Of a stretch of DNA of 64,000 bases, positions 48,522-56,908 are shown piece after piece. The notes beneath the pieces were generated by a model. It worked only from the letters and a program-made list of their open reading frames with translations, was not told where the DNA came from and did no database searches. Numbering within the stretch: the stretch's first letter is position 1; each line of letters opens with the position of its first letter. The position numbers and the translations under genes were made by a program. Source of the stretch: Larkinella punicea (GTDB lineage Bacteria; Bacteroidota; Bacteroidia; Cytophagales; Spirosomataceae); NCBI RefSeq assembly GCF_003334855.1, contig NZ_QOWE01000007.1:62001-126000 (forward strand), written 5' to 3'.

Positions 48522-49358
48522 TCAAATTCGGGGCAACCACATCCCCATCGTGGCCCCAAAAATCCCGATGGCCATGATGACGGTACACAGAAAAATGAGG
48601 GCTGCGGTGATGAGACGGAAGACATTATCCGGTTTTTTCTGTGCATAAAAATACAATTCCAGCACCAGCAGCGAAGCCGGGATGGCATAGGTAAAAACCG
48701 CCAGCGCTGTCAGAAAAGGGCCGGTAAACGTTTCGGGATCAAAACCGACCGGGCCGCCGTTGATCAGCAACCAGCCCATCAGTCCCACCCGGAAAAACCA
48801 GACGCCATTAACCACCATGAACAATCGCAGCGCCCAGACCCGGTGCTGGTCGAACCGGCGGGCTCTGGCGGATCGAATGGCGAGCAAGGCAAACGAAATG
48901 ATGTAAATGGCCTGGAGACTGATGCTGATTTGCTGGGTTAAATCGCCGATGGAACCGCGCGTCCAGACCATGAGCAACCCCGCCGAGCTAACCACAATGG
49001 CCGTCGTGACGTAGGTCCGGCCGAGCCAGCGATGAAACCGGGGAAAGGTTTGCCGAATGAACGGCATGAGTTGCAGGGGGCCACCAATGACCAGAACCGC
49101 GGCCAGTAGGATGTGAATGCCAACGACGGTATTGCCTTTCCAGTCGCCTTCAACGTAGCTGTGCGACAAAACCTGGTTCCATCGTTCAAAATCGCCCATC
49201 AGGGTAGCTTTCCCGTAAGAGAGGAGAATGTAGAGGCCAAAAATCCATTGCCCCACCGTTGCCACCACCAGCCAGACGGTGGCCGCAATGGTCAGGATTC
49301 GGGTAGCGGTCGAAGTGGTTGCTTCTTTGGATGGGGAGATCGTAGTAGTTGTCGTCAT
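48522..49358 (-). CDS. DUF2306 membrane protein
   Basis: This 278-residue protein has about seven hydrophobic helices (TIAATVWLVVATVGQWIFGL, VGIHILLAAVLVIGGPLQLM, FHRWLGRTYVTTAIVVSSAG, AIRSARARRFDQHRVWALRL). The 'H...GP.Q..p.......hRw.Gr.Y' and 'H..W..R' blocks are the signature of DUF2306, a predicted integral membrane family that may bind haem through these His residues. Its role is unknown. The Crp-type gene lies 104 bases downstream on the same strand. Confidence 0.85.
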   Translation of the reverse strand: MTTTTTISPSKEATTSTATRILTIAATVWLVVATVGQWIFGLYILLSYGKATLMGDFERWNQVLSHSYVEGDWKGNTVVGIHILLAAVLVIGGPLQLMPFIRQTFPRFHRWLGRTYVTTAIVVSSAGLLMVWTRGSIGDLTQQISISLQAIYIISFALLAIRSARARRFDQHRVWALRLFMVVNGVWFFRVGLMGWLLINGGPVGFDPETFTGPFLTALAVFTYAIPASLLVLELYFYAQKKPDNVFRLITAALIFLCTVIMAIGIFGATMGMWLPRI

Positions 49359-49462
49359 AGCGGAAAAGCCGTTAAGTTTTCCCTAAACCTAAGACGAACC
49401 GTTTTTTTGCCGGGTAGACAAATGTCCTATTCGGATGAGCGGTTTGATTCGGGGTATGGACG

Positions 49463-50047
49463 TCAGGAAGCCAAACCGCTCCGGAGCCGGCTCAGATGCC
49501 GCTGCGTAATGCCCAGATACGAAGCCACGTACCGCAACGGCACATGCTGGATGATGGTGGGTTTCTGCCGCAGAAATTTCCGATACCGGTCTTCGGCCGT
49601 CAGACTGGTCATGTCGTTGATCCGGGATTTTTCTTCTTCGAGGTGTTTTTGCAGAATCTGAATCGTGTAATCTTTCTGCGTACGGCTGCGCTGCGCCCCA
49701 ATGTCCACGTCTTCCCGACTGATGCGGAGCAGTTCGCAATCGGTAATGCAGTGCAGGTTTTCGTTGGAAACCGTACGGTTCATAAAATGAAAATACGACG
49801 TAAAAAACTGGGAACCATCGTTGAGGTCGGTCGTGATTTCGTTGGCGTCCTGGTCTACGTAGAAGTTTCGCATGTACCCCGAAACGATAAAATTATGGTA
49901 TTGGGGAACCTGCCCGGCCGGTTCGATAATCGTGTCTTTCGGCACAAAAACCGGCTGGAACGACTGGCGAATGGACGCCTTGTCTTCGTCGGGCAAACTC
50001 AAAATCTCCCCGACATAACTGAAAAACCGCTGGTAGTAATGTTCCAT
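49463..50047 (-). CDS. Crp/Fnr family transcriptional regulator
   Basis: ATG at 50047 (MEHYYQRFFSYVGEILSLPD) gives 194 residues. The barrel half has FVPKDTIIEPAGQVPQYHNF and IVSGYMRNFYVDQDANEITT, and the C-terminal half has RYVASYLGITQRHLSRLRSG, a truncated Crp-type winged helix. This form is common in Bacteroidota, where it often controls an adjacent gene. It stands upstream of the DUF2306 gene in transcription order, and may regulate it. Confidence 0.88.
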   Translation of the reverse strand: MEHYYQRFFSYVGEILSLPDEDKASIRQSFQPVFVPKDTIIEPAGQVPQYHNFIVSGYMRNFYVDQDANEITTDLNDGSQFFTSYFHFMNRTVSNENLHCITDCELLRISREDVDIGAQRSRTQKDYTIQILQKHLEEEKSRINDMTSLTAEDRYRKFLRQKPTIIQHVPLRYVASYLGITQRHLSRLRSGLAS

Positions 50048-50106
50048 CGTGAAAGTGAGTAAGGTGAGCAAAGTACCGGTTTTAAGCAACTAAAGGACTT
50101 TCGCTT

Positions 50107-50177
50107 TTGCCCCCCAGCCCCCTAAAGGGGGAGTTTTCTCGCGCTCCAAGCTCCCCCTTTAGGGGGCTGGGGGGCAA
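50107..50177. repeat. GC-rich dispersed palindrome P4
   Basis: The arms 50107-50133 and 50151-50177 are exact 27-base reverse complements (ttgccccccagccccctaaa...). The loop ttttctcgcgctccaag is the reverse complement of that in P2. The flank ctttcgct on the left matches that of P1. Confidence 0.9.
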
Positions 50178-50178
50178 C

Positions 50179-51753
50179 CTACCGAATCGTATTTTCTAAC
50201 ACCACGATCGAAGGCCCGGAGGTCAGCCATTTTTTGCCCAATCCGGTGGTGTCGCCCTGCGGGATAAAATACACGAACGAACCCAGCACCAGATCGATAT
50301 CGCCATCGGCATCCATGTCACCGGCGTCCATCACCACCCAGCGTCCTTTCGGGGCTTCGGGAAACGAGTAATCGTCAAATTTTAACTTCCCCTTGTTTTC
50401 CAGATAAACAAAACTCTCTTCGGGGTAGCGGCCATAGTCCGGGAAAAACGAAATGGCGGCCATATCCAGGTCACCATCCCGGTCAAAATCACGAACCATC
50501 GCCTTGTACGCGCCATTCAGTTGATAGAAATACGCCTGTTTAAAGTTGGATTTCCCGTCATTCAGATAAATAGATATGCCGTGGTACTTCTTCAGGATCG
50601 GCGTTTTATCGGCGTTGTCGCCACTCACATACACGATGTCATCAAAACCGTCTTTATTAAAATCGACCAGTTCCATGTGCTGCGACCCGTTGAGGGGCAA
50701 AAAAGTCAGTAACCGCTTTTCCTTGAACGTGCCCGAACCCTGGTTTTCATACAGAAAAATGCCCTCGTCGCCCTGCGCCATGAGCACATAAATGTCCGGC
50801 AAACCGTCGTGGTTGGCATCCCGGATGATGGCCGTGATGGCACCCGGTTTGTTCCGCAACACCCGCCGGTCGTAGCCCCCGCGCCCGTTGCTGGCATACC
50901 ACGCCAGTTGCCCGGTCTGGTTGCCAAATTCACAGGCCACGACATCTTCAAAACCGTCTTTGTTCAAATCGCCATAGGCCACGCAAACGGGTCGGCGCAA
51001 ACCGGAAAGGGCGATGTTACCCAGTTTATAGCCCGGTTCCGGGGCATTTTTCACCCAACGCAGCAGGGCACCGTCGGGCGCATCGTTCGGGAAAATGCCC
51101 TTCCCCACCGTGGTGATATACAGATCATTGCCTTTTTCATCAAACTGAATCGGCGTGGCACCCAGCCCCAGGCTAAACTGCTCGTTCAGGTTGGCGGTGA
51201 GAAACGTCAACGTATTGCGGGAGCCTTTGCCATCGTTGAAGACAATGCCGCGCTTGTCGGGCAGAATCTTGACCAGCGTCGTCAGGGCGGGGCGATGCGC
51301 CAGGGACGGTTCTCGGAGCTTGAAATGCCGGAGTCCCATCCGGATTTTGCTTTTGCGGACGGGCGGCAGGATCGTGTCCGGGGCATTTTCGAGGTAATAG
51401 GCTTCGATTTTGCGCCAGTCCTCCAGCGCCAGAACCGGCTTTTCGGGATAGATCCGGGCATTTCGCACGAGGGTGCCGCTGAGGCCGGGTTCAAACAGAC
51501 TGTCGGGCCGGACGCCCCCGCTGTAGATTCCCATTCGATGCCCCATGGCCGGCAGCACATCCCGCCAGTTCGTTTTCGACAGCAGGTCAGGACTCACGTA
51601 GGCATGGCACCCGCTGCAATGCGCCATCGCCAGTTCCTTGCCGGAAAGGCCCGAAACCGGGATGTCGTTCAACGCCTGTTGGTCATTCTGTTTTTTCGCC
51701 GTACAGGAAAAGAGGAGGTAGAATACAATACAAAAGGGTAGCCGTCGTCTCAT
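50179..51753 (-). CDS. Lipoprotein with c-type cytochrome site and FG-GAP/VCBS beta-propeller
   Basis: ATG at 51753 gives 524 residues: a lipobox ending LFSC (C17), a haem-c attachment motif C46-S-G-C49-H50 in AMAHCSGCHAY, then seven or so FG-GAP/VCBS repeats with Ca-binding loops such as DLNKDGFEDVV, DANHDGLPDIYVL, DFNKDGFDDIVYV and DMDADGDIDLVLG. It would be an outer-membrane-anchored electron carrier fused to a binding propeller. Only a short haem domain (about 70 residues) is seen before the propeller. Confidence 0.88.
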   Translation of the reverse strand: MRRRLPFCIVFYLLFSCTAKKQNDQQALNDIPVSGLSGKELAMAHCSGCHAYVSPDLLSKTNWRDVLPAMGHRMGIYSGGVRPDSLFEPGLSGTLVRNARIYPEKPVLALEDWRKIEAYYLENAPDTILPPVRKSKIRMGLRHFKLREPSLAHRPALTTLVKILPDKRGIVFNDGKGSRNTLTFLTANLNEQFSLGLGATPIQFDEKGNDLYITTVGKGIFPNDAPDGALLRWVKNAPEPGYKLGNIALSGLRRPVCVAYGDLNKDGFEDVVACEFGNQTGQLAWYASNGRGGYDRRVLRNKPGAITAIIRDANHDGLPDIYVLMAQGDEGIFLYENQGSGTFKEKRLLTFLPLNGSQHMELVDFNKDGFDDIVYVSGDNADKTPILKKYHGISIYLNDGKSNFKQAYFYQLNGAYKAMVRDFDRDGDLDMAAISFFPDYGRYPEESFVYLENKGKLKFDDYSFPEAPKGRWVVMDAGDMDADGDIDLVLGSFVYFIPQGDTTGLGKKWLTSGPSIVVLENTIR

Positions 51754-51884
51754 GCACAAAGAAACCGAATTCGGGTGATTGGCGACACAGGAACACGCAA
51801 TCTTTTGGCCTTTTCCTTACCCGGATTCCGTACTGCTGGCACGACATTGACGCACTCTCCCTTCTCCAATCTGACGGTTCAGGT

Positions 51885-52505
51885 TTATTTTCCAAACAGC
51901 AAGGCAAAACCGACATCGAACGATAGCTTCTGGTATTTCTCAGTAATCGGAGTCACGGTCAAGGTGTTGGGGTTCGGTTGCAGGAAACCCTGGTTTTTAG
52001 CATGGTAAAATGAATACCCAAAACCGGCAGACAAAAGCACGTTGCGGTTGATAAACCAGGCTGCGCCAACCGCCGGAACCAGATTGGTCGAACTCCCTTT
52101 CAGCTTTATGTCATTCAGATTGAGGAGGCTTTCGTAGCGGATGGCGGTGGAGTTGTACGTAAAGCCAATCCCGACAAAGGGTTTAACGTTCGAATTGCCT
52201 ACATAGTAGCGGATGAAAGGGCCGATGCCGATGGATCGATTGTTGTAATCCGACGGGCCAGCCTTGTAGCTATTGCTGGTATTTGAAAAGGGAACAGAAA
52301 CGCCCGCCAGCAGGTTTCTAGCGACAAAATAGCCCGCCGAAGGCGTCAGGTTCACCGACAGCGAATGGCCATCATACACTTTGTAACGTTGGTACGTCAG
52401 ATTGCCCACCTGTGCGCCCACTTGCCAGCGTCCTTTTTCCGTTTGAGCCAAAGCCGCCGAAACGAGTGTCAGCAGTAGCAGGAGTGTAAAACCGGTCGTT
52501 TTCAT
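51885..52505 (-). CDS. Small outer-membrane beta-barrel protein, paralogue 2
   Basis: ATG at 52505 gives 206 residues with a signal peptide ending ALAQT and EKGRWQVGAQVGNLTYQR, then strands such as LTPSAGYFVARNLLAGVSVP and IGPFIRYYVGNSNVKPFVGI. It is clearly homologous to the 40616-41233 protein over its whole length. It is probably an outer-membrane protein of unknown function. The upstream sequence is also shared with the paralogue. Confidence 0.82.
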   Translation of the reverse strand: MKTTGFTLLLLLTLVSAALAQTEKGRWQVGAQVGNLTYQRYKVYDGHSLSVNLTPSAGYFVARNLLAGVSVPFSNTSNSYKAGPSDYNNRSIGIGPFIRYYVGNSNVKPFVGIGFTYNSTAIRYESLLNLNDIKLKGSSTNLVPAVGAAWFINRNVLLSAGFGYSFYHAKNQGFLQPNPNTLTVTPITEKYQKLSFDVGFALLFGK

Positions 52506-52735
52506 ATCAATTGGTTTGGATACGTGCATTGAAATGCCAATAGTACAAAATCTTATGAAATAATTATGATACGATCCATTGATTTGTAAATAATGTATGC
52601 TAGGGTTCCGTTAACCACGCTGAAGACATTCGACAAAAGCGATATAGTGGGGTAATAATTGAATGAAAACCAGGATGAATTAACCGGGATGCACCTATTT
52701 AAAAAACTCCGGCATCAGGAGAAAAACGGCGAGGC

Positions 52736-52861
52736 ATGAGTGCCGATGAATGGGAATGGTATAAACGCAAGCAGAAGGAAAGCGAAAAGTATGCGGGTCG
52801 CCTACATAGCGGGTCTTACAATCGAGACAAAATAGGTGGTTCGGATTCGGAACTGAATTAA
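52736..52861 (+). CDS. Very small hypothetical protein
   Basis: A 41-residue frame (MSADEWEWYKRKQKESEKYA and a tail ending SDSELN), very charged and rich in Lys/Glu, has an AGGAG-like sequence upstream. It stands at the left edge of the AT-rich island and is followed by a clear terminator (52877-52906). I recognise no family. It may be a real small gene or chance. Confidence 0.4.
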   Translation: MSADEWEWYKRKQKESEKYAGRLHSGSYNRDKIGGSDSELN

Positions 52862-52876
52862 CGTTGAGTAAGTAGC

Positions 52877-52912
52877 AATCCCGGTTGGCATTTGCTGGCC
52901 GGGATTTTTATT
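52877..52912 (+). terminator. Intrinsic terminator at the left edge of the island
   Basis: AATCCCGG (52877-52884) pairs with CCGGGATT (52899-52906) around a 14-base loop and is followed by a T-rich run (gatttttattt). It would end forward transcripts such as that of the small gene at 52736. The reverse-strand operon ends seven bases to its right, so the hairpin may also end that transcript. Confidence 0.75.
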
Positions 52913-52918
52913 TAAACA

Positions 52919-53893
52919 TTAAACAGAATAAAATAAAGTGTCATTACTCTTAATAATATAGCCGTAACAATTACTAAAACCTGAGCTATAATCAGGTGCA
53001 TAATAAGTAGGTTGAGTATAATAAACAGCAGAATTAGTAAAACAAGCATATAAACACATAGCTAAAGACATTGTCTTAGGACCGTACGGAGCTAGTAAAG
53101 TGCTTTTCTCCCCTGCTTGAGTAAGAGAAACAATGGTTTCAAAAATTTCAGGCAGATTAAGAGAATCCACCCTATATATTTGTTTGCCTTCAAGACGTGT
53201 AGAGCTATGCATTAGGTTTACAAACTCCCATGTTCGCTGGTAAGTTGGCGGACCAGGAGGAAAAGGAAAAAGATATTTCGTGGTCAGTTGACTATATTTA
53301 TCTTTCAATAATTGAGGTAAGCCCAAAGGCATAAAGCCAATTCCAATTATTGCTAAATCAAACCTTAAATCAGGGTCATCAGGAACAAAAGTAGGGATAT
53401 GAGTCCAAGAGTTTGGGTTGTCGGATAAATTCCCAGAAGAGTACTTTTTAGGAGTAGAACATGTTACAAATAAAGTTTTAACCTTGGAAGATTTTAAAAG
53501 AGATTTAATAATCAGGAAAAAGAAACGCTTTGGAAATGTGCTAATATCTACGATAATATTCCCATCAGAATTGTCAATAAAATTGTTAACAATTCTGATC
53601 AAGCCGCTAATAGGCTCTAACAACTTATGGGTTGAAAAAGAAACATCTATATTACCACTTATTTTATTTTTATTTTTAATTCTTAAGCTATTATGTCCTT
53701 TGGTATCAATTGGATCTATGATTTCTAAAAATAAAGCAGATTTAATCCTTTTTGCTGATCTGCATATTTCAAATGTACTAGTACATCTATCTTCAGGAGA
53801 AAGCGAGGCAATTAAATCAAAATTTGATTTAACAGTTTTTGAAAAAAGCCATTCAAGTTCACCCCAAGGTTTAAATTCAAAATTATTATTCAT
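52919..53893 (-). CDS. Unrecognised alpha/beta protein, fourth gene of the putative defence operon
   Basis: ATG at 53893 gives 324 residues. Residues 113-127 read IIVDISTFPKRFFFL, a beta strand ending in Asp and a Ser-Thr-x-Pro-Lys turn, and later APYGPKTMSLAMCLYAC (268-284) repeats the shape with GPK; between them come LFVTCSTPKKYSSG and a Pro-rich FPFPPGPPTYQRTWEF. This looks like a two-lobed Rossmann-like protein with a ligand or nucleotide site, but I know no named family. It overlaps the ATPase gene by eight bases and shares its AT-rich codon use. It could be effector or sensor. Confidence 0.72.
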   Translation of the reverse strand: MNNNFEFKPWGELEWLFSKTVKSNFDLIASLSPEDRCTSTFEICRSAKRIKSALFLEIIDPIDTKGHNSLRIKNKNKISGNIDVSFSTHKLLEPISGLIRIVNNFIDNSDGNIIVDISTFPKRFFFLIIKSLLKSSKVKTLFVTCSTPKKYSSGNLSDNPNSWTHIPTFVPDDPDLRFDLAIIGIGFMPLGLPQLLKDKYSQLTTKYLFPFPPGPPTYQRTWEFVNLMHSSTRLEGKQIYRVDSLNLPEIFETIVSLTQAGEKSTLLAPYGPKTMSLAMCLYACFTNSAVYYTQPTYYAPDYSSGFSNCYGYIIKSNDTLFYSV

Positions 53894-55922
53894 TACCTTC
53901 AAAAAAAAGATGAGATTGATTAGGATCAGCCCCTTTACGTGGCTTTTTAGGTTTAGAAGCTAATTTCTTAATTAAAGGTTTTTTTGACGTAACCGCACTC
54001 GCTTCTACAAGCCAAGTTTCTAAATCAGATATTGATATATATAAAGGTTCTTTTGTGTGAGAAACTGGAAGCTTGAAAATTGGAGAAAGCATTGAATTCA
54101 AATACCATTTTATTCTTTTTTCACCTGAACTGGATTTAGTAGTATGAGGTCTTTCTTGTAGATCACCAAAATCCGAGGCTTCTTTTAAAAATTTGTATAC
54201 ATGTGGATTATTCTCCAATTCACTCAATGCAATAGAAAATCCAGTATGACCAGGATATGACATTCTAGAATCTTCAATTAAAGACCTATAAAATTTAGCT
54301 CCAACGTAATTAATAAATAACTTCCTATCACTTCCCCCTTTCCTTTCTGAAATACTTTCATACCACTTAATACTAGCTTCAAGTACACCAAGTGTTTGAA
54401 TAATATAATCTAATTTAGGGAGTGAATAATCATCTTGATTTTTAGTATCTCTCATCCAAACTTCCCAAATTTGTTGACATAGGCTTAAGAAAGCCAGAAT
54501 ATTGCCCCCGGCTAATTGAATTATATCGCTTTTTCCTTCCCAATATAGCTGTTGTCGATTCCTGGATGCAATCTGAATCAAAGCTTGACCTACACGTTCC
54601 TTTTTCCAATATTCTTTTTTCTCCCAAGGGAAAGGTCTTTCAAAAGTAAGTTGGTTAACAATGTTCTCTTTCCCCTTCTGCCTTGCCCACGCTTCTCCTA
54701 AACGAGCAGAAAATGGATCTTCAACTACAAGTGAGAGTAAAAATTGCTTCCAATGTTCAGGCCAAGAACTATCGATTTCTATGATTTTATCTTTCGATTG
54801 ATTCTTAACATATCTAAGTGCTTTTTCTCTTGGGTCAACACTTCTACCAAAAATTTCGCGCAACAAATTAGTGTTAGAGTCATCAAATTTGTAATCAACA
54901 GCTTTTAATCTTTTTGAAAAGATATCTTCAGCAAATGCAGGAAATAAATAAGTTTTAGAATGTTCTTGTCGTTTGAGAACTCCATCAATTGAAACTGGAC
55001 TATAATTTCTTAGTGCTTCTAATTTTGCTGATGTTCCAAGAATTGATTGAAACTCATCATTCCAAGCAAAAGGACGCGTACCTATCCGATAAGAGACACT
55101 ATTATCTCTAGTTGCTAATAATTTATTTATTACTGATTTATACTTCACGCCAAGTCCCTCAATGCTATCCTCTAACCAAGCAAGTTCTTCATACTGGTCA
55201 ATCATCACAAATATGTTGGTATCATGATGAACGACCTTGAGTTCACGGAGTAAGTTAGCTACGATGGAAATGGGAACACCAATAGAGGTCTTAGAAGTAA
55301 CTATATCATCAGGAATATTCTCAGAGTTAAAATTTAAATAGGAGCGATATGAAATTATCCTATTTTTTAGCTTAGCAATAAGATCATCAAAAGTATTTAC
55401 GGAGTCCAAGTAACCAAACCAAGACTCATCTTTTTTCAAAGTAGTTGCGAAATAATTTAACTTTTCTTTAGAAATATCTATTTGTAATTCTTCCCCTAAT
55501 TCATTCCCTAATTCTACAACTGAATTTAATATATCTTTAACAACCCAATAATTTAAAAAATCACCAAAATAAACAGCTAGTTCGTTTAAATCTAAGTATT
55601 TCCCTTCTACAATTGGTCTTTGCCCAAAATCACTTACACTACTTCTTATTAAATTAATCCCAGCACCAATAAAATTGCTAAATCTAGGTGGAACCGGGAA
55701 AATTGCATCACATCTTTTGTAAGCAATTCTAACAGAAGGTTTCAGCAAACTAAGCATCATACTTTTACCTGTTCCAGGCAGACCTTTTAGTACGACATTC
55801 CCTGGCTTAAACAATGCTAAGGTATGATCAACAAGTACATCACTAAATAGTTTTACAAAGGCGTCAGAACCAATTGATTCTGTCACATACAACTCATGAA
55901 AAGGATTCAATTTTTGTCCCAT
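53886..55922 (-). CDS. ORC/CDC6-like P-loop ATPase, third gene of the putative defence operon
   Basis: This 678-residue protein has a Walker A G47-L-P-G-T-G-K53-S54 after VVLK, a Walker B FVMIDQYEEL (D242, E245, E246) and a sensor-like SYRIGTRPFAW (R279, R283) before about 390 residues of unknown fold that end in a basic patch (KKPLIKKLASKPKKPRKGA). The layout recalls ORC/CDC6- or STAND-like ATPases seen in predicted conflict systems (established only by comparative genomics). It probably senses and signals infection. Low-GC codon use (AGA, ATA, TTA) sets it apart from the flanks. Confidence 0.78.
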   Translation of the reverse strand: MGQKLNPFHELYVTESIGSDAFVKLFSDVLVDHTLALFKPGNVVLKGLPGTGKSMMLSLLKPSVRIAYKRCDAIFPVPPRFSNFIGAGINLIRSSVSDFGQRPIVEGKYLDLNELAVYFGDFLNYWVVKDILNSVVELGNELGEELQIDISKEKLNYFATTLKKDESWFGYLDSVNTFDDLIAKLKNRIISYRSYLNFNSENIPDDIVTSKTSIGVPISIVANLLRELKVVHHDTNIFVMIDQYEELAWLEDSIEGLGVKYKSVINKLLATRDNSVSYRIGTRPFAWNDEFQSILGTSAKLEALRNYSPVSIDGVLKRQEHSKTYLFPAFAEDIFSKRLKAVDYKFDDSNTNLLREIFGRSVDPREKALRYVKNQSKDKIIEIDSSWPEHWKQFLLSLVVEDPFSARLGEAWARQKGKENIVNQLTFERPFPWEKKEYWKKERVGQALIQIASRNRQQLYWEGKSDIIQLAGGNILAFLSLCQQIWEVWMRDTKNQDDYSLPKLDYIIQTLGVLEASIKWYESISERKGGSDRKLFINYVGAKFYRSLIEDSRMSYPGHTGFSIALSELENNPHVYKFLKEASDFGDLQERPHTTKSSSGEKRIKWYLNSMLSPIFKLPVSHTKEPLYISISDLETWLVEASAVTSKKPLIKKLASKPKKPRKGADPNQSHLFFEGNE

Positions 55923-55924
55923 AA

Positions 55925-56908
55925 CTAATCTCTAGAGTTTCTTTGAAACAAAGGTTCCCAAGTATCTGATTTAATAAATATCAAGGGCAAACTATTATTA
56001 GGAGTATTTGAATACAAAACTGTCAACCCGCCAGTATTTTTATAACCATATGGAGTAAGCTTTTTAATTGCTCCATCTGTCAAGCTACCTTTGACTTTTT
56101 TAAATGTATGTGACAAAAGTTCATATAATTGAATATTATTCGCAAACTTTGAAGTATCATCATTAACAAAATGTTCAGCATCTAAAGAAATTACAGGTTT
56201 AACAAAAAAATTACTATAGGAATTCATTTTTCTAATAATATTATCCAAACCATTGTGGCATATTATAAGCGGTACGAATAATACTTTAATTTCATTTTTT
56301 AATTCTGAAACAAATTTTAAAGAACTTAAAGCTTGAGTACCCGACCCAACAAAATCCTCAAGCAATACAATATATTTAATTCCCCTTTGTAAAATATATT
56401 CATCAAACTTATCATTATTATTAACGAAAAACTTCATAGACCTAATATCTCCTCTAAATGTATTCTTAGTGTCAATTTGGTTTACTTTGTAGAATTGATT
56501 TATTCTGAGGCTATCAGTTATTGGTAAAAACCAAACTGCATCCAATGCTGATTTTAGGTTTTCAATGTAATTAAGAGAATCAAAATCGGCGCCTATCTGA
56601 TCAATTAACCATCTTTTAATAATTGAATTATATGCAGTACGATATAATGAAATAAACTCTTTGGAGCCGACATAAAAAATTCTAGTTGCTAATTCTAGCA
56701 ATATCTTTTGGCTATCGTCATCTGAAATATTATTTATCCATTTTTCAAGCCTTGATGTAAAGTCTGGAAAAGGGCCCATAGTTGGCTCAAAATCATCAAA
56801 CAGATTATTCCCTAAATATTCAAGAAGGTTATTATATAAAACATATTTGGAACCACCCTCCTCATTAGACCATTTTATAATTTTATCATTATGTTTTTGA
56901 CTGCTCAT
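55925..56908 (-). CDS. Phosphoribosyltransferase-like protein, second gene of the putative defence operon
   Basis: This 327-residue protein carries YIVLLEDFVGSGTQALSSL, an 'ED..GSGTQ' form of the PRPP-binding loop (E184, D185, G188-T191) of type I phosphoribosyltransferases, and near the end YGYKNTGGLTVLYSNTPNNS plus LPLIFI, a block I associate with the conflict-linked PRTase group called PRTase-CE. The N-terminal 120 residues are helical. It may make or modify a nucleotide signal or attack nucleotides. It overlaps the methyltransferase gene by four bases and is two bases from the ATPase gene. Confidence 0.78.
   Translation of the reverse strand: MSSQKHNDKIIKWSNEEGGSKYVLYNNLLEYLGNNLFDDFEPTMGPFPDFTSRLEKWINNISDDDSQKILLELATRIFYVGSKEFISLYRTAYNSIIKRWLIDQIGADFDSLNYIENLKSALDAVWFLPITDSLRINQFYKVNQIDTKNTFRGDIRSMKFFVNNNDKFDEYILQRGIKYIVLLEDFVGSGTQALSSLKFVSELKNEIKVLFVPLIICHNGLDNIIRKMNSYSNFFVKPVISLDAEHFVNDDTSKFANNIQLYELLSHTFKKVKGSLTDGAIKKLTPYGYKNTGGLTVLYSNTPNNSLPLIFIKSDTWEPLFQRNSRD

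Noticed and set aside
52600-52920. A second copy of the tRNA-Ser 3' end marking the left island edge
   Set aside because: No stretch like gagggattcgaaccccc was found there by eye; only a terminator hairpin is present.
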